64,000 nt of DNA from Olsenella_K sp050953285 (GCA_050953285.1 JBMNMK010000001.1:372001-436000); one strand, 5' to 3'; shown: positions 1 to 8,904, counted from the stretch's first letter. The notes: a model not told the origin generated them from the sequence alone. Translations and numbers: made by a program.

Positions 1-1002
1 CGGTCATACATTGGGGTGGATATTGGTCGCCACAATCTGAGGCTGGCATACAGAGAGCATGGCCTGCGCTTTGAGACGCACCGTCTGCCAGAGAACATTG
101 TTGCGGAAGAAGGAATACGCTCACCGCAGGTCATGGCAGATTTCTTGCGCTCAGTGAGAGGCGAGCTGGGAATTGGTGCCAGACGCTGCGCATTGGTGCT
201 CTCTGACGAGCTGGCCATCTTTCAGCACGTCACCATGCCACCTATGAGCGTAGAGGAACTCACGCTCAATTTGCCGTATGAGTTTAGGGACTATATTTCC
301 GACGACCCCGAGGCATACTCATATGACTATGCAGTTGACCGCATCGTTAAAGATGATGCAGGCAAACCCACCAGCATGGAGCTGTATACAGCGGCTGCGC
401 GCAAGGACTTGATGGACAGTTTGGTCAACATCTTCAAGCGTGCTGGTATGGGTCTGCAGCTGGTTATTCCTTCTCCTTTGGCCTATATGAACCTTCTGGC
501 ATCAGACAAGCTCAATCAGACTGTGGGCGCGGTGGGCAACATCGTCGTGGCAGACGTGCGCTTTGACCGCATCAATATCTCGCTCTATGAGGGAGGGCGC
601 TTCCTCACCACGCGCGTGGTGTATGCCGGATGCGAGGATATTGACCAAGCCATTGTGGATCTCACGGGTGTGGATTCCCACATTGCCCAGAGCTATAGGC
701 AGTCCAATTTTGAGAACGTGCTGGAAACCCTTGAGGTTGAGGCGGTCTACGATCGTTTGATCTTTGAGCTTTCCAAGGTGATTAATTTTTACAGCTTCAG
801 TAACCCTGACCGTGAGATTAGTGCAGTCTATCTGGCAGGTGAGGGTGCAGAATTGGTGCAGCTGGTCGAGCGTGTTGCTCAGAGCATAGACTACCCCGTG
901 TGGCTGGTGAACTCGCTCATGGGTGATGAAGCAGCTCATACGACAAATGCTTCCACCTGTGCTTTGGCCTATGCAAGTATGCTTGCCATAGAGGGGAGAT
1001 AA
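1..1002 (+). CDS. pilM: Type IV pilus assembly protein PilM, 5'-truncated
   Basis: The reading frame is open from base 1, so the gene starts upstream of the window; the GTG at 16 is internal. The N-terminal segment reads RSYIGVDIGRHNLRL, the actin-like phosphate-1 motif of PilM (ASKHA fold). PilM is a cytoplasmic actin-like ATPase that binds the N-terminal tail of PilN and links the inner-membrane PilN-PilO complex to the pilus motor. It is followed after one base by a PilN-like gene, then PilO-like and prepilin peptidase genes, which is the usual pilMNO order. The assignment rests on fold motif and gene order; the missing start cannot be seen. Confidence 0.85.
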   Translation, partial: RSYIGVDIGRHNLRLAYREHGLRFETHRLPENIVAEEGIRSPQVMADFLRSVRGELGIGARRCALVLSDELAIFQHVTMPPMSVEELTLNLPYEFRDYISDDPEAYSYDYAVDRIVKDDAGKPTSMELYTAAARKDLMDSLVNIFKRAGMGLQLVIPSPLAYMNLLASDKLNQTVGAVGNIVVADVRFDRINISLYEGGRFLTTRVVYAGCEDIDQAIVDLTGVDSHIAQSYRQSNFENVLETLEVEAVYDRLIFELSKVINFYSFSNPDREISAVYLAGEGAELVQLVERVAQSIDYPVWLVNSLMGDEAAHTTNASTCALAYASMLAIEGR

Positions 1003-1003
1003 C

Positions 1004-1606
1004 ATGGCGCTTGATCTCAACCAAGAGCTGCACCTGCCCAGACGTGCGGGCAAAAAGCAGGATCTGCCCAGCAAGACGGACATGAACCTGCTAGGCGCCT
1101 ACAGAAACATCGGCCTTCCCACCAAGCGTCTAGGCATCATTGCGGCCGCAGGGACTGCTGCGGTGGTGCTGCTGGCGGTGGTTCTTATCGCCCCGAACCA
1201 GGCAATTGCCACCAGGCAGGCGACGCTTTCCCAAGAGGAGGAAAAGCTCGCGAGCGCTCAGGCGGCCGTCGAGGGCTACGATGAGCTGCTTGAAGAGTAC
1301 TGGAGTCTCGAGCCAACCGTCAATGAGGCGGGCGTGAGTGGGCTGAGCGTGCTGGACGTTGTTGAATCGGATGTTGCCAGCCGCTGTAGCGTGGTGGCTG
1401 AATCGCTTTCTGGCCAGGTCCTCACGCTTACGGTGACTGATGTGGATCTGGCGGGCGCCGGAGAGATTGCCAATGCGCTGGCCGCGCGCGACGACGTTGT
1501 GTCCGCCGCCGTCTCCGGCTCATCGGGCGGATCGGGCGCAGATACCGTGTGTACCCTCACCGTCACGTTTGAGAGCACTGCCGGCAACAACGCGAAGGGG
1601 GCGTAG
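1004..1606 (+). CDS. pilN: PilN-like type IV pilus inner-membrane protein
   Basis: A 200-residue bitopic protein: about 45 polar cytoplasmic residues, one transmembrane helix at about 44-66, then a periplasm-side region that begins as a likely coiled coil (QATLSQEEEKLASAQAAVE) and ends in a Ser/Gly-rich ferredoxin-like part. This is the PilN topology, in which the cytoplasmic tail contacts PilM and the coiled coil pairs with PilO. The gene starts two bases after the pilM stop and ends just before the PilO-like start, so it is surely cotranscribed. Sequence conservation of PilN is weak; the call depends on position and topology. Confidence 0.7.
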   Translation: MALDLNQELHLPRRAGKKQDLPSKTDMNLLGAYRNIGLPTKRLGIIAAAGTAAVVLLAVVLIAPNQAIATRQATLSQEEEKLASAQAAVEGYDELLEEYWSLEPTVNEAGVSGLSVLDVVESDVASRCSVVAESLSGQVLTLTVTDVDLAGAGEIANALAARDDVVSAAVSGSSGGSGADTVCTLTVTFESTAGNNAKGA

Positions 1607-1607
1607 C

Positions 1608-2264
1608 ATGGGCCTCAAAATGAACCAGCGCGAGCGCGTCCTTATGGGCATTCTGGTGGCGCTGCTTGTCGCTCTTGCGTACTACCATCTGGTCTTTGTG
1701 CCCACGAGCGCACAGATCTCCCAGCTTGACCAGCAGATATCTGACGTGAGGGCACAGGTGGACGAGCAGAACATTCGCGCCCTTTCCATGGAGCAGATGA
1801 AGCGCCAGATTGCAACGTGGCAGGAGCAGGGAAGGCATGCGCAGGCCGTGCCTGCTTACGATAACGGCCCGGCGCTTACCGCAGCTATCAACGCTGCGAT
1901 GGAGGGCTCTGATGTCTATGACCTGTCCATTGAGGTTGAAGATCCCACGGCGTCAGAGAATAGCGGCTCTGGTCAGAGTGCAAACACGAGCGCAACCGAT
2001 CGCACCCTGGTGCACCGCACGGTGACGCTGAGCTTTGGCTGTGAGAGCTATGAGCAAGCGCGCTCGGTCATCAATGCCATCTGCGACGGCGCCTATCCCT
2101 GCGCCATCGACGAGTGTTCGATCACGGCAAACACCCTTGCCGCGCGCCTGCAGTCGGCGCGTGCAAACGCGGCTGGGTCGGGCGGCTCCACGACAGATGC
2201 CTATAGCGTACGGCTCAAGGCGGTCTTCTTAGAGCATGCGCAGGGCGAAAAGGGCGAGCAATAA
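1608..2264 (+). CDS. pilO: PilO-like type IV pilus inner-membrane protein
   Basis: A 218-residue protein starting MGLKMNQRERVLMG with a transmembrane helix at about 13-32, followed by a coiled coil (QISQLDQQISDVRAQ) and a C-terminal globular domain. This is the architecture of PilO, partner of PilN in the alignment complex joining the cytoplasmic motor to the pilus. The ATG at 1608 follows the previous stop after one base. A longer upstream frame beginning at 1440 overlaps pilN and is not supported. The stop overlaps the prepilin peptidase start by one base (TAATG). Confidence 0.7.
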   Translation: MGLKMNQRERVLMGILVALLVALAYYHLVFVPTSAQISQLDQQISDVRAQVDEQNIRALSMEQMKRQIATWQEQGRHAQAVPAYDNGPALTAAINAAMEGSDVYDLSIEVEDPTASENSGSGQSANTSATDRTLVHRTVTLSFGCESYEQARSVINAICDGAYPCAIDECSITANTLAARLQSARANAAGSGGSTTDAYSVRLKAVFLEHAQGEKGEQ

Positions 2265-3112
2265 TGAGTGCTTTTATCACGCCGGTGATTGCAGCATATG
2301 TGCTGGTCGTGACCCTTATCTTTGGGCTGGTCATGGGGAGCTTTCTCAACTGTCTTGCTTGGAGAGCTACGCATAGTGAGAGCGTGCTCAAGGGGAGAAG
2401 CCACTGTGCAACGTGTGGGCATGTACTGGCGTGGCGTGATTTGATACCGGTGGTGAGCTGGCTTTTGTCGGGCGGTCGGTGCCGCTATTGTGGCGAGCAT
2501 ATCTCGTGCCGCTATCCTGTGACAGAGATCATCTGCGCGGCCGCATATGTGGCGGTGGTTGCACGCTTTGGCATGACCCTTGAGACGGTTGAAATACTGA
2601 TCTTCTGCTCGATTCTGTTGGTGGTCTCACTGACAGATATCGACGATATGAGGATACCCAATAGCTGTATTGTCACCGCGTCTATCGTGCGTGTCCTATA
2701 CCTTGTGGTAGCTGCGGCTTTAGGACCTCAGACGCCGTGGGTCTCTCTGGGGAGCACAGCCGGTGCGGGCAGCATGGCATCGACCGTGCTCTATTACGTG
2801 GCGTCTGCAGCAGGCGTCGGCGTGGCGCTTGTGGTGCTGGCGCTCATCATGGACCGTGTGTTAGGCAGGGCTTCCATGGGCTGGGGAGATGCCAAGCTGC
2901 TGGCGGTGGCTGCCCTGTATGTGGGCTGGCAGCAGTCTTTGCTCGCCATTCTTCTTGCGTGCATCTTTGGTATTATCACAGGCCTCTGGCAGCAGAGAAA
3001 AGCAGGTAGTGATGCTTTTGCGTGGGGTCCAAGCATAGCTTTGGCCACCTTCATTACCCTCCTTGCAGGAGATGCGCTTATAGGCTTCTACCTGGGATTA
3101 TTTACGATCTAA
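2264..3112 (+). CDS. pilD: Prepilin leader peptidase / N-methyltransferase (A24 family)
   Basis: A 282-residue polytopic membrane enzyme that cleaves the short prepilin leader and methylates the new N-terminus. Visible features: GSFLN near residue 25, a zinc-type pair C48-x2-C51 and C73-x2-C76 in the cytoplasmic methyltransferase loop, the first catalytic Asp in LTDIDDMRIPN (D125) and the second in MGWGDAKLL (near 215), plus about seven hydrophobic helices. Both GxGD-type aspartates and all four cysteines are present, so it should be active. It closes the pilus operon and overlaps the convergent HD-GYP gene by 11 bp. Confidence 0.92.
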   Translation: MSAFITPVIAAYVLVVTLIFGLVMGSFLNCLAWRATHSESVLKGRSHCATCGHVLAWRDLIPVVSWLLSGGRCRYCGEHISCRYPVTEIICAAAYVAVVARFGMTLETVEILIFCSILLVVSLTDIDDMRIPNSCIVTASIVRVLYLVVAAALGPQTPWVSLGSTAGAGSMASTVLYYVASAAGVGVALVVLALIMDRVLGRASMGWGDAKLLAVAALYVGWQQSLLAILLACIFGIITGLWQQRKAGSDAFAWGPSIALATFITLLAGDALIGFYLGLFTI

Positions 3113-4418
3113 ACTCCTCGTTAACCGCTTCTACCAGGTCTTTGTCTATCTTATTTTGGGCTGCCATCTGGCGCATGATCTCGATGGAGCGCGCATGAGA
3201 GAGACCGGCCTTGTAGGGACGGCGCTCGGTCAGCGCTTGATAGATATCCACACAGGCCATAAGCCTGTCCTCGGTGCTCAAGTCGGCAGCAGTGAGGCCA
3301 CGTGGATAGCCGCTGCCATCGAGCTTCTCATGGTGATTTGACGCCCAGCTACACACGTCTTCAAGCCCATGTACCTGCGACAAAAGTCTTAAGGTCTCTG
3401 CGGCGTGACCCTGTATGTCCACATATTCAGACGTAGAGAGCCTGCCTGGCTTCTCAAGGATATCTGTGCTCACCATGAGCTTGCCCAGGTCATGAAGCGC
3501 TCCGGCAAAGTAGTAGCGCATGCAATGCTCATGGCTCCAGCCCATCTTTTGTGCCATGCGCTCGGCTTTTTTGGCAACGCCGCGTGAGTGCATACGGGTG
3601 AAGGAGCTCTTCCAGTCAATGATGCGTCCCACAAAGGAGATAATGCCTCTGACCTCGTCGTCTGAAAGTATGCGCTCTTGAAATCCCACAAGCCTTTGGA
3701 GATATGCCTGAACGCCGAGGGACCGGATGGCCATGAGTGTATCCACAGACGCCGCAGCGGTGAAGGCAGATACCGCATACGGGGTAAATGAGCTCCCCTC
3801 CTGCGCGCGCACCCACTCAAGTGCCTGGTCAAGACCCGTATCGATGATGCGGTCGGCGCCGTATTCAATGTCGAGTCTGTCTGCCAGATGGATGAGCTGG
3901 GCGCGCTCATCGGACAAGGTGGCATCAAGGCCAAGGGGGCCTTTGCCGTCAGCGCGTTCGTGGTGGCAAAGGATGACATGGGAGATGTCAGTGTGGAAGG
4001 GCATGGAGCGGACGTATTTCTCGCCCAGAAGACAATGGTTGTCCGTACCATAGACCAAGACGTTGTTGGGTGCCCGCAGCACAAATTGATGGTTGCGCGC
4101 CCGGGCATCTCGTTCCGCACGCTCGCTCTCAGAAATGGCACTGTCGTGCAAGAGGCAGAGCGTCAAGAGGTCTTCAAGGTCTTGGTGGTTATAGCCCAGC
4201 TGATAGGCCATGATGACCGCTATGCAGGCAACACGCCTACCGTGACCAGGAGCTGCTTCTGTAGACGTGGCTTCCAAGTAGTCGAGCGCAGATGAGAGCG
4301 GGAAGAGAAACTCATCATAGTTAAGACGCATGCCGGAGCTCTGAGGGCAGCCGGCCTTGGATTCTATGCTCGGTGAGCATGTGCGAGTAAAGCCAGCGCC
4401 GGAGCTGATTTCCAGCAT
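3102..4418 (-). CDS. HD-GYP domain cyclic-di-GMP phosphodiesterase with a second HD domain
   Basis: A 438-residue cytoplasmic protein with two HD-type modules. The N-terminal one (about 55-220) has H59 and the pair H91-D92 (LLHDSA). The C-terminal one (about 277-438) is a full HD-GYP domain: HSRGVAKKAE, GALHDLGK (H309-D310) and HHEKLDGSGYP at 362-372. HD-GYP enzymes hydrolyse cyclic-di-GMP to pGpG or GMP. No sensor or receiver domain is recognisable. The ATG at 4418 has GGAG five bases upstream; M30 is an alternative. Its 3' end overlaps the prepilin peptidase gene convergently. A role in tuning type IV pilus activity is a reasonable inference only. Confidence 0.85.
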   Translation of the reverse strand: MLEISSGAGFTRTCSPSIESKAGCPQSSGMRLNYDEFLFPLSSALDYLEATSTEAAPGHGRRVACIAVIMAYQLGYNHQDLEDLLTLCLLHDSAISESERAERDARARNHQFVLRAPNNVLVYGTDNHCLLGEKYVRSMPFHTDISHVILCHHERADGKGPLGLDATLSDERAQLIHLADRLDIEYGADRIIDTGLDQALEWVRAQEGSSFTPYAVSAFTAAASVDTLMAIRSLGVQAYLQRLVGFQERILSDDEVRGIISFVGRIIDWKSSFTRMHSRGVAKKAERMAQKMGWSHEHCMRYYFAGALHDLGKLMVSTDILEKPGRLSTSEYVDIQGHAAETLRLLSQVHGLEDVCSWASNHHEKLDGSGYPRGLTAADLSTEDRLMACVDIYQALTERRPYKAGLSHARSIEIMRQMAAQNKIDKDLVEAVNEEFRS

Positions 4419-4490
4419 CTATTCTCCAATCAAAGGTTCTCTGTATCATAGCAGCCTTTGCGGACAAAGATGCGGCGATGTGTAAACAAG

Positions 4491-5849
4491 TTACTGTTTA
4501 ATGCCAAGTGTCGCCTGTGGGGCGCGCTCGCTACGCTTGATAAGGGCACCACAGATGCCGCAGAGCACAATCAGGATGAGCATGAACTGTTGTGCGCGGC
4601 CAATGGATTGCGCCGGGGCAAGTGCGGCCACCGCAGATGAGATGGCTGCCAGGCCTACAGCTGCGCCTATCTGGTGAAACATGTTGATCACACCAGAAGC
4701 AGCACCGGCAATCTTGCTGTTGGCACCAGCTACGCCAGCCACCGTTAAGGGGCTGATAATAAGGCCTTGACCTGCGCCAATAAGGATCATGGACAGGGCT
4801 ACTCCCACAAGATAGCCACTTTGGATACCCATGAGAGACCCCCAGAGAAGGCCAAGAGCGTCAATGACGCTTCCCAAGATGAGGACGCTTGCGTTTGACA
4901 TGTGTTTGCTCAAGGTGGTGACCTGCGTTGACACCACAAATTGCGTGATGGTCAGCGGCAGAAAACCGATAGCGGACAGAAGCGGTGTGAAGCCAAAGAC
5001 CTGCTGGAGCGCGGTTGGCATCAAGAAGAAATACGACATGGAGGCGCCCATCATGAGAAAGCGGCCAATATAGGCAGAGAGGCGTCCGGCGTCGGCGTAG
5101 AGCGCCAGTGGCATGAGTGGCGCGGCGGCGCGCTTCTCGGCAACGACAAAGGCCGTGAGGCACACGGCGGCGACAATAGCTGCAAGTGCACGTCCTTCTC
5201 GCCCGCTGATGGCATAGACCAGGACGGAAAAGCCAACAGAGGAGAGGATGGCGCCAAAGACGTCGGTGGTTCCATGGCTGGTGTGGGCGTCTTTAGCAAT
5301 GAATCGCAGCGTTAGGGCGATAAGAACAAGTCCTATGGGCACGTCAATAAAGAAGCCGTAGCGCCATGAGGCGTATGCAGCAATGAAGCCGCCAATGACC
5401 ATGCCAAAGCTACTGCCGATGCCGGCGACGGCGCCGTAGTAGATGATTGAGCGGCGGCGCTGGTCGCCCTCATAGGTGTCTACCAGCATGGCGAGCGTGG
5501 AAGGTGCCAGCATGGAGGAGCCTATGCCCTGGATGGCGCGGGTCATGATGATCATGAGCGCGTTGGTCGACAGGCCAGCAAAGAGCGATGCGGTAGTAAA
5601 GACGCACAGACCGGCAAGAAAAATGCGGCGTCTACCAAAGAGGTCACCCAGGCGGCCGCCTAAGAGCAAGAGGCCGCCAAAGGTGAGGGCATAGGCGCTG
5701 GATATCCAGGAGAGTTCGGCGGGATCCATGGCAAGTTCTCGGCCAATGCTCAGGCTGCTTGAAAAGACGATGGAGTTGTCCATCAGGATAAGGAAGTAGC
5801 TCAGCAAGATGATGGGAAGCGTTGGGCCAAAATGTGTGCGTTCTTTCAC
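4491..5849 (-). CDS. MFS transporter, DHA2 (EmrB/QacA-like) drug exporter type
   Basis: A 452-residue, highly hydrophobic protein with at least 12 predicted membrane helices. Motif A of the major facilitator superfamily, GGRLGDLFGRRR, lies after helix 2, and motif C-like GIGSSFGMVIGG lies in helix 5, as in drug:H+ antiporters. The N-terminal LILMDNSIVFSSSLSIGREL resembles the DHA2 family, in which that segment usually carries D-x-T-I-V-N. Family members often have 14 helices and about 500 residues, so this one is short. The start is GTG at 5849 with AAGGG seven bases upstream. The substrate cannot be deduced. Confidence 0.85.
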   Translation of the reverse strand: MKERTHFGPTLPIILLSYFLILMDNSIVFSSSLSIGRELAMDPAELSWISSAYALTFGGLLLLGGRLGDLFGRRRIFLAGLCVFTTASLFAGLSTNALMIIMTRAIQGIGSSMLAPSTLAMLVDTYEGDQRRRSIIYYGAVAGIGSSFGMVIGGFIAAYASWRYGFFIDVPIGLVLIALTLRFIAKDAHTSHGTTDVFGAILSSVGFSVLVYAISGREGRALAAIVAAVCLTAFVVAEKRAAAPLMPLALYADAGRLSAYIGRFLMMGASMSYFFLMPTALQQVFGFTPLLSAIGFLPLTITQFVVSTQVTTLSKHMSNASVLILGSVIDALGLLWGSLMGIQSGYLVGVALSMILIGAGQGLIISPLTVAGVAGANSKIAGAASGVINMFHQIGAAVGLAAISSAVAALAPAQSIGRAQQFMLILIVLCGICGALIKRSERAPQATLGIKQ

Positions 5850-5896
5850 GAACTATCCCTTCAGATATGGTGGTTTAACTGCAGACATGATTCGTT

Positions 5897-6586
5897 CTAG
5901 AGGTTTAGGCCCTCGGCAAAGGCGTCGATCTCTGCGTCTTGGACGTTCTCGCTAAAGCGCTGACCCTCTTCCCAGGTGCCACTCTGAGCAAGATCGCTCT
6001 GCGTCTTGGTGGTTGAGCCAATGCCTGACATCTGCGAGGTGCAGAAGGTGATCACGCGCTTGTTGCTCCAGTCGTTTTGGCTGACAAAGCGGTTGATGGG
6101 CCAAGCGGGGCCGCCCCACCAGATGGGGTAGCCAACTAGGACCGTGTCATAGGAGTCAAAGTCTTCGGGCGTGGTGGTGGACAGGGGGACATTGCGCTGG
6201 TCTTGGTTTTCATGCTCTTGAGAGACGCGAGAGTTGGCGTTGTTGAAGTTGAGGTCGTCTGCGGTGTAGGGCTCTTCGGGTGTGATCTCAAAGAGCGTGG
6301 CGTCAAGATCCTGGCTCAGGCGCTCTGCCACCGCGCGGGTGTGGCCTGTCGCAGAATAGTAGGCGACAAGAACCTTGTGGTCGCCGGTGCTGGCGCTGGA
6401 GCTGCTCGCATTGGCGGTGACGGCTGCGCTGTTCTTATCGCCTGATGCCTGGTCGGTGGTCGATGCGGCGCATCCTGCCAGGAACATAAGTGCGCCGGCG
6501 GCACTGCCGAGTCCTGCCAATTGCAAGAGCTCTGCGCGGGTTAAAGCTTTGCGGTCACGTGCGTTGCTCGAAAGATTGTTGTTCAT
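5897..6586 (-). CDS. Flavodoxin-like lipoprotein
   Basis: A 229-residue exported protein. The N-terminus (MNNNLSSNARDRKALTR) leads into a hydrophobic stretch ending in the lipobox LAGC, so it is probably lipidated and anchored outside the membrane. A Ser/Ala-rich linker follows, then a flavodoxin fold: FMN-phosphate loop YYSATGHTRAVAE, then YDTVLVGYPIWWGGPAW, typical of the flavodoxin_4 group. The ATG at 6586 has GGGAGG upstream; the longer frame to 6676 lacks such support. It is transcribed divergently from the LysR-type gene at 6700, suggesting control by that regulator. The redox partner is unknown. Confidence 0.85.
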   Translation of the reverse strand: MNNNLSSNARDRKALTRAELLQLAGLGSAAGALMFLAGCAASTTDQASGDKNSAAVTANASSSSASTGDHKVLVAYYSATGHTRAVAERLSQDLDATLFEITPEEPYTADDLNFNNANSRVSQEHENQDQRNVPLSTTTPEDFDSYDTVLVGYPIWWGGPAWPINRFVSQNDWSNKRVITFCTSQMSGIGSTTKTQSDLAQSGTWEEGQRFSENVQDAEIDAFAEGLNL

Positions 6587-6699
6587 GATTGCCTCCCGTA
6601 TGTCTTTTACTGCTATAAACATTTTTGTATGGTCAAGACGGCATGTACAATGCTTACGAGGGCCGCTAGTATGCATGCATGTAATAGAAGGAGGCGCGT

Positions 6700-7557
6700 A
6701 TGGAGCTGGAACAACTCAGGCAGTTGATAGAGATTGAGCGCCAAGGGACCATCTCTGCGGCAGCGGAAAAACTCAACATTACGCAGCCTGCGCTTTCGCG
6801 CTCAATCAAGCGCCTGGAGCAGGATTTGGGGCAGAGCCTGTTTGATAGGAGTCACAACTCGGTGACGCTCAACGAGGTCGGGCGCATGGCGCTGACCCAT
6901 GCCCACCGCATCATGGCCGATGTCAGCCTCATGCAAGATGAGTTTGATGAGCTGGCAAAACGCGACCAAACCATCACTATAGCCTCGGTGGCACCTGCGC
7001 CTACCTGGCGCCTTACAGCGTTGGTGGTGGAGCGCTTCCCGGGAACGGTCTTGCGCTCGGAGCTCATGGGGGAGACGGCCGCGCAGTCGGCGCTGCTCAA
7101 TCGCGAGGTCGATTTTGCAATTCTGCGCCACCCATTGGCCTTGCCGACGCTGCGCTCACATCCGCTCATGTCGGAGGACCTCTACGCGTTCATTCCGGAA
7201 GGTCACTCGCTCGCGCAGCGCAAGGTTGTTTCCATGTCCGATCTCAACGGAGAGACGTTTCTGCTCTTCCAAAACATCGGCACCTGGATGGACATGGTGC
7301 GAGAAAAGATGCCGCTCTCACGCCTGGTGGTGCAGGAAGATAGGGAAGTGTTCATGCAGATGCTCGTGTCGAGCGATCTGTTTGCTTTCACGTCTGATGC
7401 GCCGCAGAACGCGGCGCCCGTGCCAGACCGCGTGCGCGTTCCCATCTCTGATGCAGATGCGCACGCCACGTACTTCTTGGCTGCGGCCGAAGGAGCAGGG
7501 AGGCGCGTGGAAGAGATCTTTGACTGGGTGAGCCAGCAGGTGGATCCGGCGGAGTAG
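6700..7557 (+). CDS. LysR-family transcriptional regulator
   Basis: A 285-residue protein beginning MELEQLRQLIEIERQGTISA, the standard LysR winged helix-turn-helix; the recognition helix is in AAEKLNITQPALSRSIKRLE (about 21-40). Residues from about 90 form the periplasmic-binding-protein-like effector domain. A strong ribosome-binding site (GAAGGAGG) precedes the ATG at 6700. It is divergent from the flavodoxin-like lipoprotein gene; the 113-bp shared intergenic region contains an AT-alternating palindrome (ATGCATGCAT, about 6671-6680) that could hold a LysR operator. The effector is unknown. Confidence 0.9.
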   Translation: MELEQLRQLIEIERQGTISAAAEKLNITQPALSRSIKRLEQDLGQSLFDRSHNSVTLNEVGRMALTHAHRIMADVSLMQDEFDELAKRDQTITIASVAPAPTWRLTALVVERFPGTVLRSELMGETAAQSALLNREVDFAILRHPLALPTLRSHPLMSEDLYAFIPEGHSLAQRKVVSMSDLNGETFLLFQNIGTWMDMVREKMPLSRLVVQEDREVFMQMLVSSDLFAFTSDAPQNAAPVPDRVRVPISDADAHATYFLAAAEGAGRRVEEIFDWVSQQVDPAE

Positions 7558-7588
7558 CCGTCAGGTAGCGCGCGCCGCCAGATGACAC

Positions 7589-7627
7589 AGGGCGAGAAGC
7601 GCTTCTGCCAGAAGCTCTTCTCGCCCT
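7589..7627. terminator. Long hairpin built from an inverted pair of CTTCTCGCCC words
   Basis: Outer arms of 11 bp (7589-7599 with 7617-7627, AGGGCGAGAAG and its complement) and inner arms of 6 bp (GCTTCT with AGAAGC) enclose a 3-nt loop, with a single mismatch between them. It lies between the convergent lysR and aldo/keto reductase genes, so it can terminate transcription from both sides, although no long T-tract follows. Its outer arms are two head-to-head copies of a word repeated across the window (see findings). Confidence 0.7.
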
Positions 7628-7703
7628 ATCAGTGCTGCTAGTGGGGTTTATCGCCCCACAGGAATGCGTGTTCGTGTGACGTGCGCGACGTGTATGACGT
7701 GTG

Positions 7704-8558
7704 CTAGCGGATGCTCTCGGCGACCGTCTTCAGCCACGGTGCGATGAAGTCCGCGTTGCTGTGATCCCACACCAGCGACTTGCCGCTGTCGAGCGTTGCA
7801 ATCTGTGCGCGCTCCTCGTCGGTGAGCTGGAAGTCAAAGACGTCGATGTTCTCTTCCATGCGCTCCTTGTGCGTGGACTTGGGGATGACCACGACGCCCA
7901 GGTCCATGAGGTAGCGCAGCGCCACCTGGCCGACGCTCTTGTTGTGCGCCTTGCCAATTTCTTGCAGCAGCGGATTCTTGAAGAAGTTGTTGGCGCCCTC
8001 GGCAAACGGGCTCCATGCCATGTGCTGCACGCCCAGCTTCACCATGTTCTCATGGGCGGGGCGCTGCTGCCAGAAGATATGGGTCTCTACCTGGTTCAAT
8101 ACGGGAGCCACGTCGGCAAAACTCACCAGATCCGCCAGGCGAACCGGATCAAAGTTGGACACGCCAATGGCGCGCACCAGGCCTTCAGAGAGCGCGCGCT
8201 CCATGTCGCGCCACGCGCCGTAGTAGTCGCTGTAGGGCTGGTGCAGCAGCATGAGGTCAACGTAGTCAGTGCCTAGCAGCTCGAGCGAGCGCTTGATGGA
8301 CTCATATGTCTTGCCCTCGCCATAATTGCTGATCCAGACCTTATCCACCAGGAAAATGTCTTGGCGAGAAACCCCCGAGGTAGCAATGGCCTTGCCCACG
8401 CCGCTCTCGTTGCCATAGGCCTGCGCCGTGTCGATGAGCCGGTAGCCGCTGGCCAGAGCATCTGCGACACAACGCTCGGTGGTTGCGTCGTCAATCTGGA
8501 AGACGCCGAATCCAAGCATGGGCATCTCTTGTCCGCTTGCAAGCTCTGTATACTCCAT
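7704..8558 (-). CDS. Aldo/keto reductase (2,5-diketo-D-gluconate reductase-like)
   Basis: A 284-residue NADPH-dependent oxidoreductase of the AKR superfamily. The catalytic tetrad is intact: D43 and Y48 (LIDTAQAYGNE), K73 (VDKVW) and H106 (LMLLHQP). The nucleotide-binding signature near the C-terminus (VVIPKSTHKERMEENIDVFDF) matches the AKR5-like bacterial group. The ATG at 8558 is chosen because AGAAAGGA lies at good spacing; the TTG two codons upstream is less likely. It is monocistronic, facing the LysR gene across the hairpin at 7589. The physiological substrate cannot be predicted. Confidence 0.9.
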   Translation of the reverse strand: MEYTELASGQEMPMLGFGVFQIDDATTERCVADALASGYRLIDTAQAYGNESGVGKAIATSGVSRQDIFLVDKVWISNYGEGKTYESIKRSLELLGTDYVDLMLLHQPYSDYYGAWRDMERALSEGLVRAIGVSNFDPVRLADLVSFADVAPVLNQVETHIFWQQRPAHENMVKLGVQHMAWSPFAEGANNFFKNPLLQEIGKAHNKSVGQVALRYLMDLGVVVIPKSTHKERMEENIDVFDFQLTDEERAQIATLDSGKSLVWDHSNADFIAPWLKTVAESIR

Positions 8559-8773
8559 GATCAATCCTTTCTGTTGTGCGGCCGTGGTCGTACGGCCGTG
8601 ATCGCGCAGCTGATAGCGCGTGGTCGTGTTGTGCGGCCGCAGCGCTTTGCCGCAGCGCTTGTTTGCTTGTGCTTGAATTCATCATGGCGCGTCCGACGAC
8701 GTTTGAACAATGCCTACTCGTTTGGTTGCTATGCGCGGCGTGCATACAAGAAGAAGATTGCATTCTTGAAATC

Positions 8774-8880
8774 ATGTCGACCGTGGACAGGCAGTTGCCA
8801 CGCCAGGTGCCCATCGTTCAGTCCGCCACCTTTAAGTACGACATGTCCGACGCTATGGGTCGCCTCTTTGAATATGTGAA
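8774..8880 (+). pseudogene. N-terminal remnant of an O-acetylhomoserine sulfhydrylase (MetY-like) gene
   Basis: About 36 codons read QLPRQVPIVQSATFKYDMSDAMGRLFEY, matching the N-terminal region of O-acetylhomoserine (thiol)-lyases, where a PIVQS-TTFKYDS-type segment precedes the active-site region. The similarity stops at about 8880, exactly where a 24-bp palindrome begins. No PLP-lysine region or rest of the enzyme follows, and no ribosome-binding site precedes it. This looks like the leftover of a deletion. Identification is from memory of the family motif. Confidence 0.5.
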
Positions 8881-8904
8881 AACTGGCCTCTTAAGAGGCC
8901 AGTT
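8881..8904 (-). terminator. Perfect 24-bp palindrome, likely nrdAB terminator
   Basis: The segment is a perfect inverted repeat, AACTGGCCTCTT followed by its exact complement. On the minus strand it lies 96 bp beyond the nrdB stop and is followed by TTTT, so an RNA hairpin plus short U-run would form as transcription leaves nrdB. The left edge coincides with the end of the MetY-like remnant. Confidence 0.6.
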
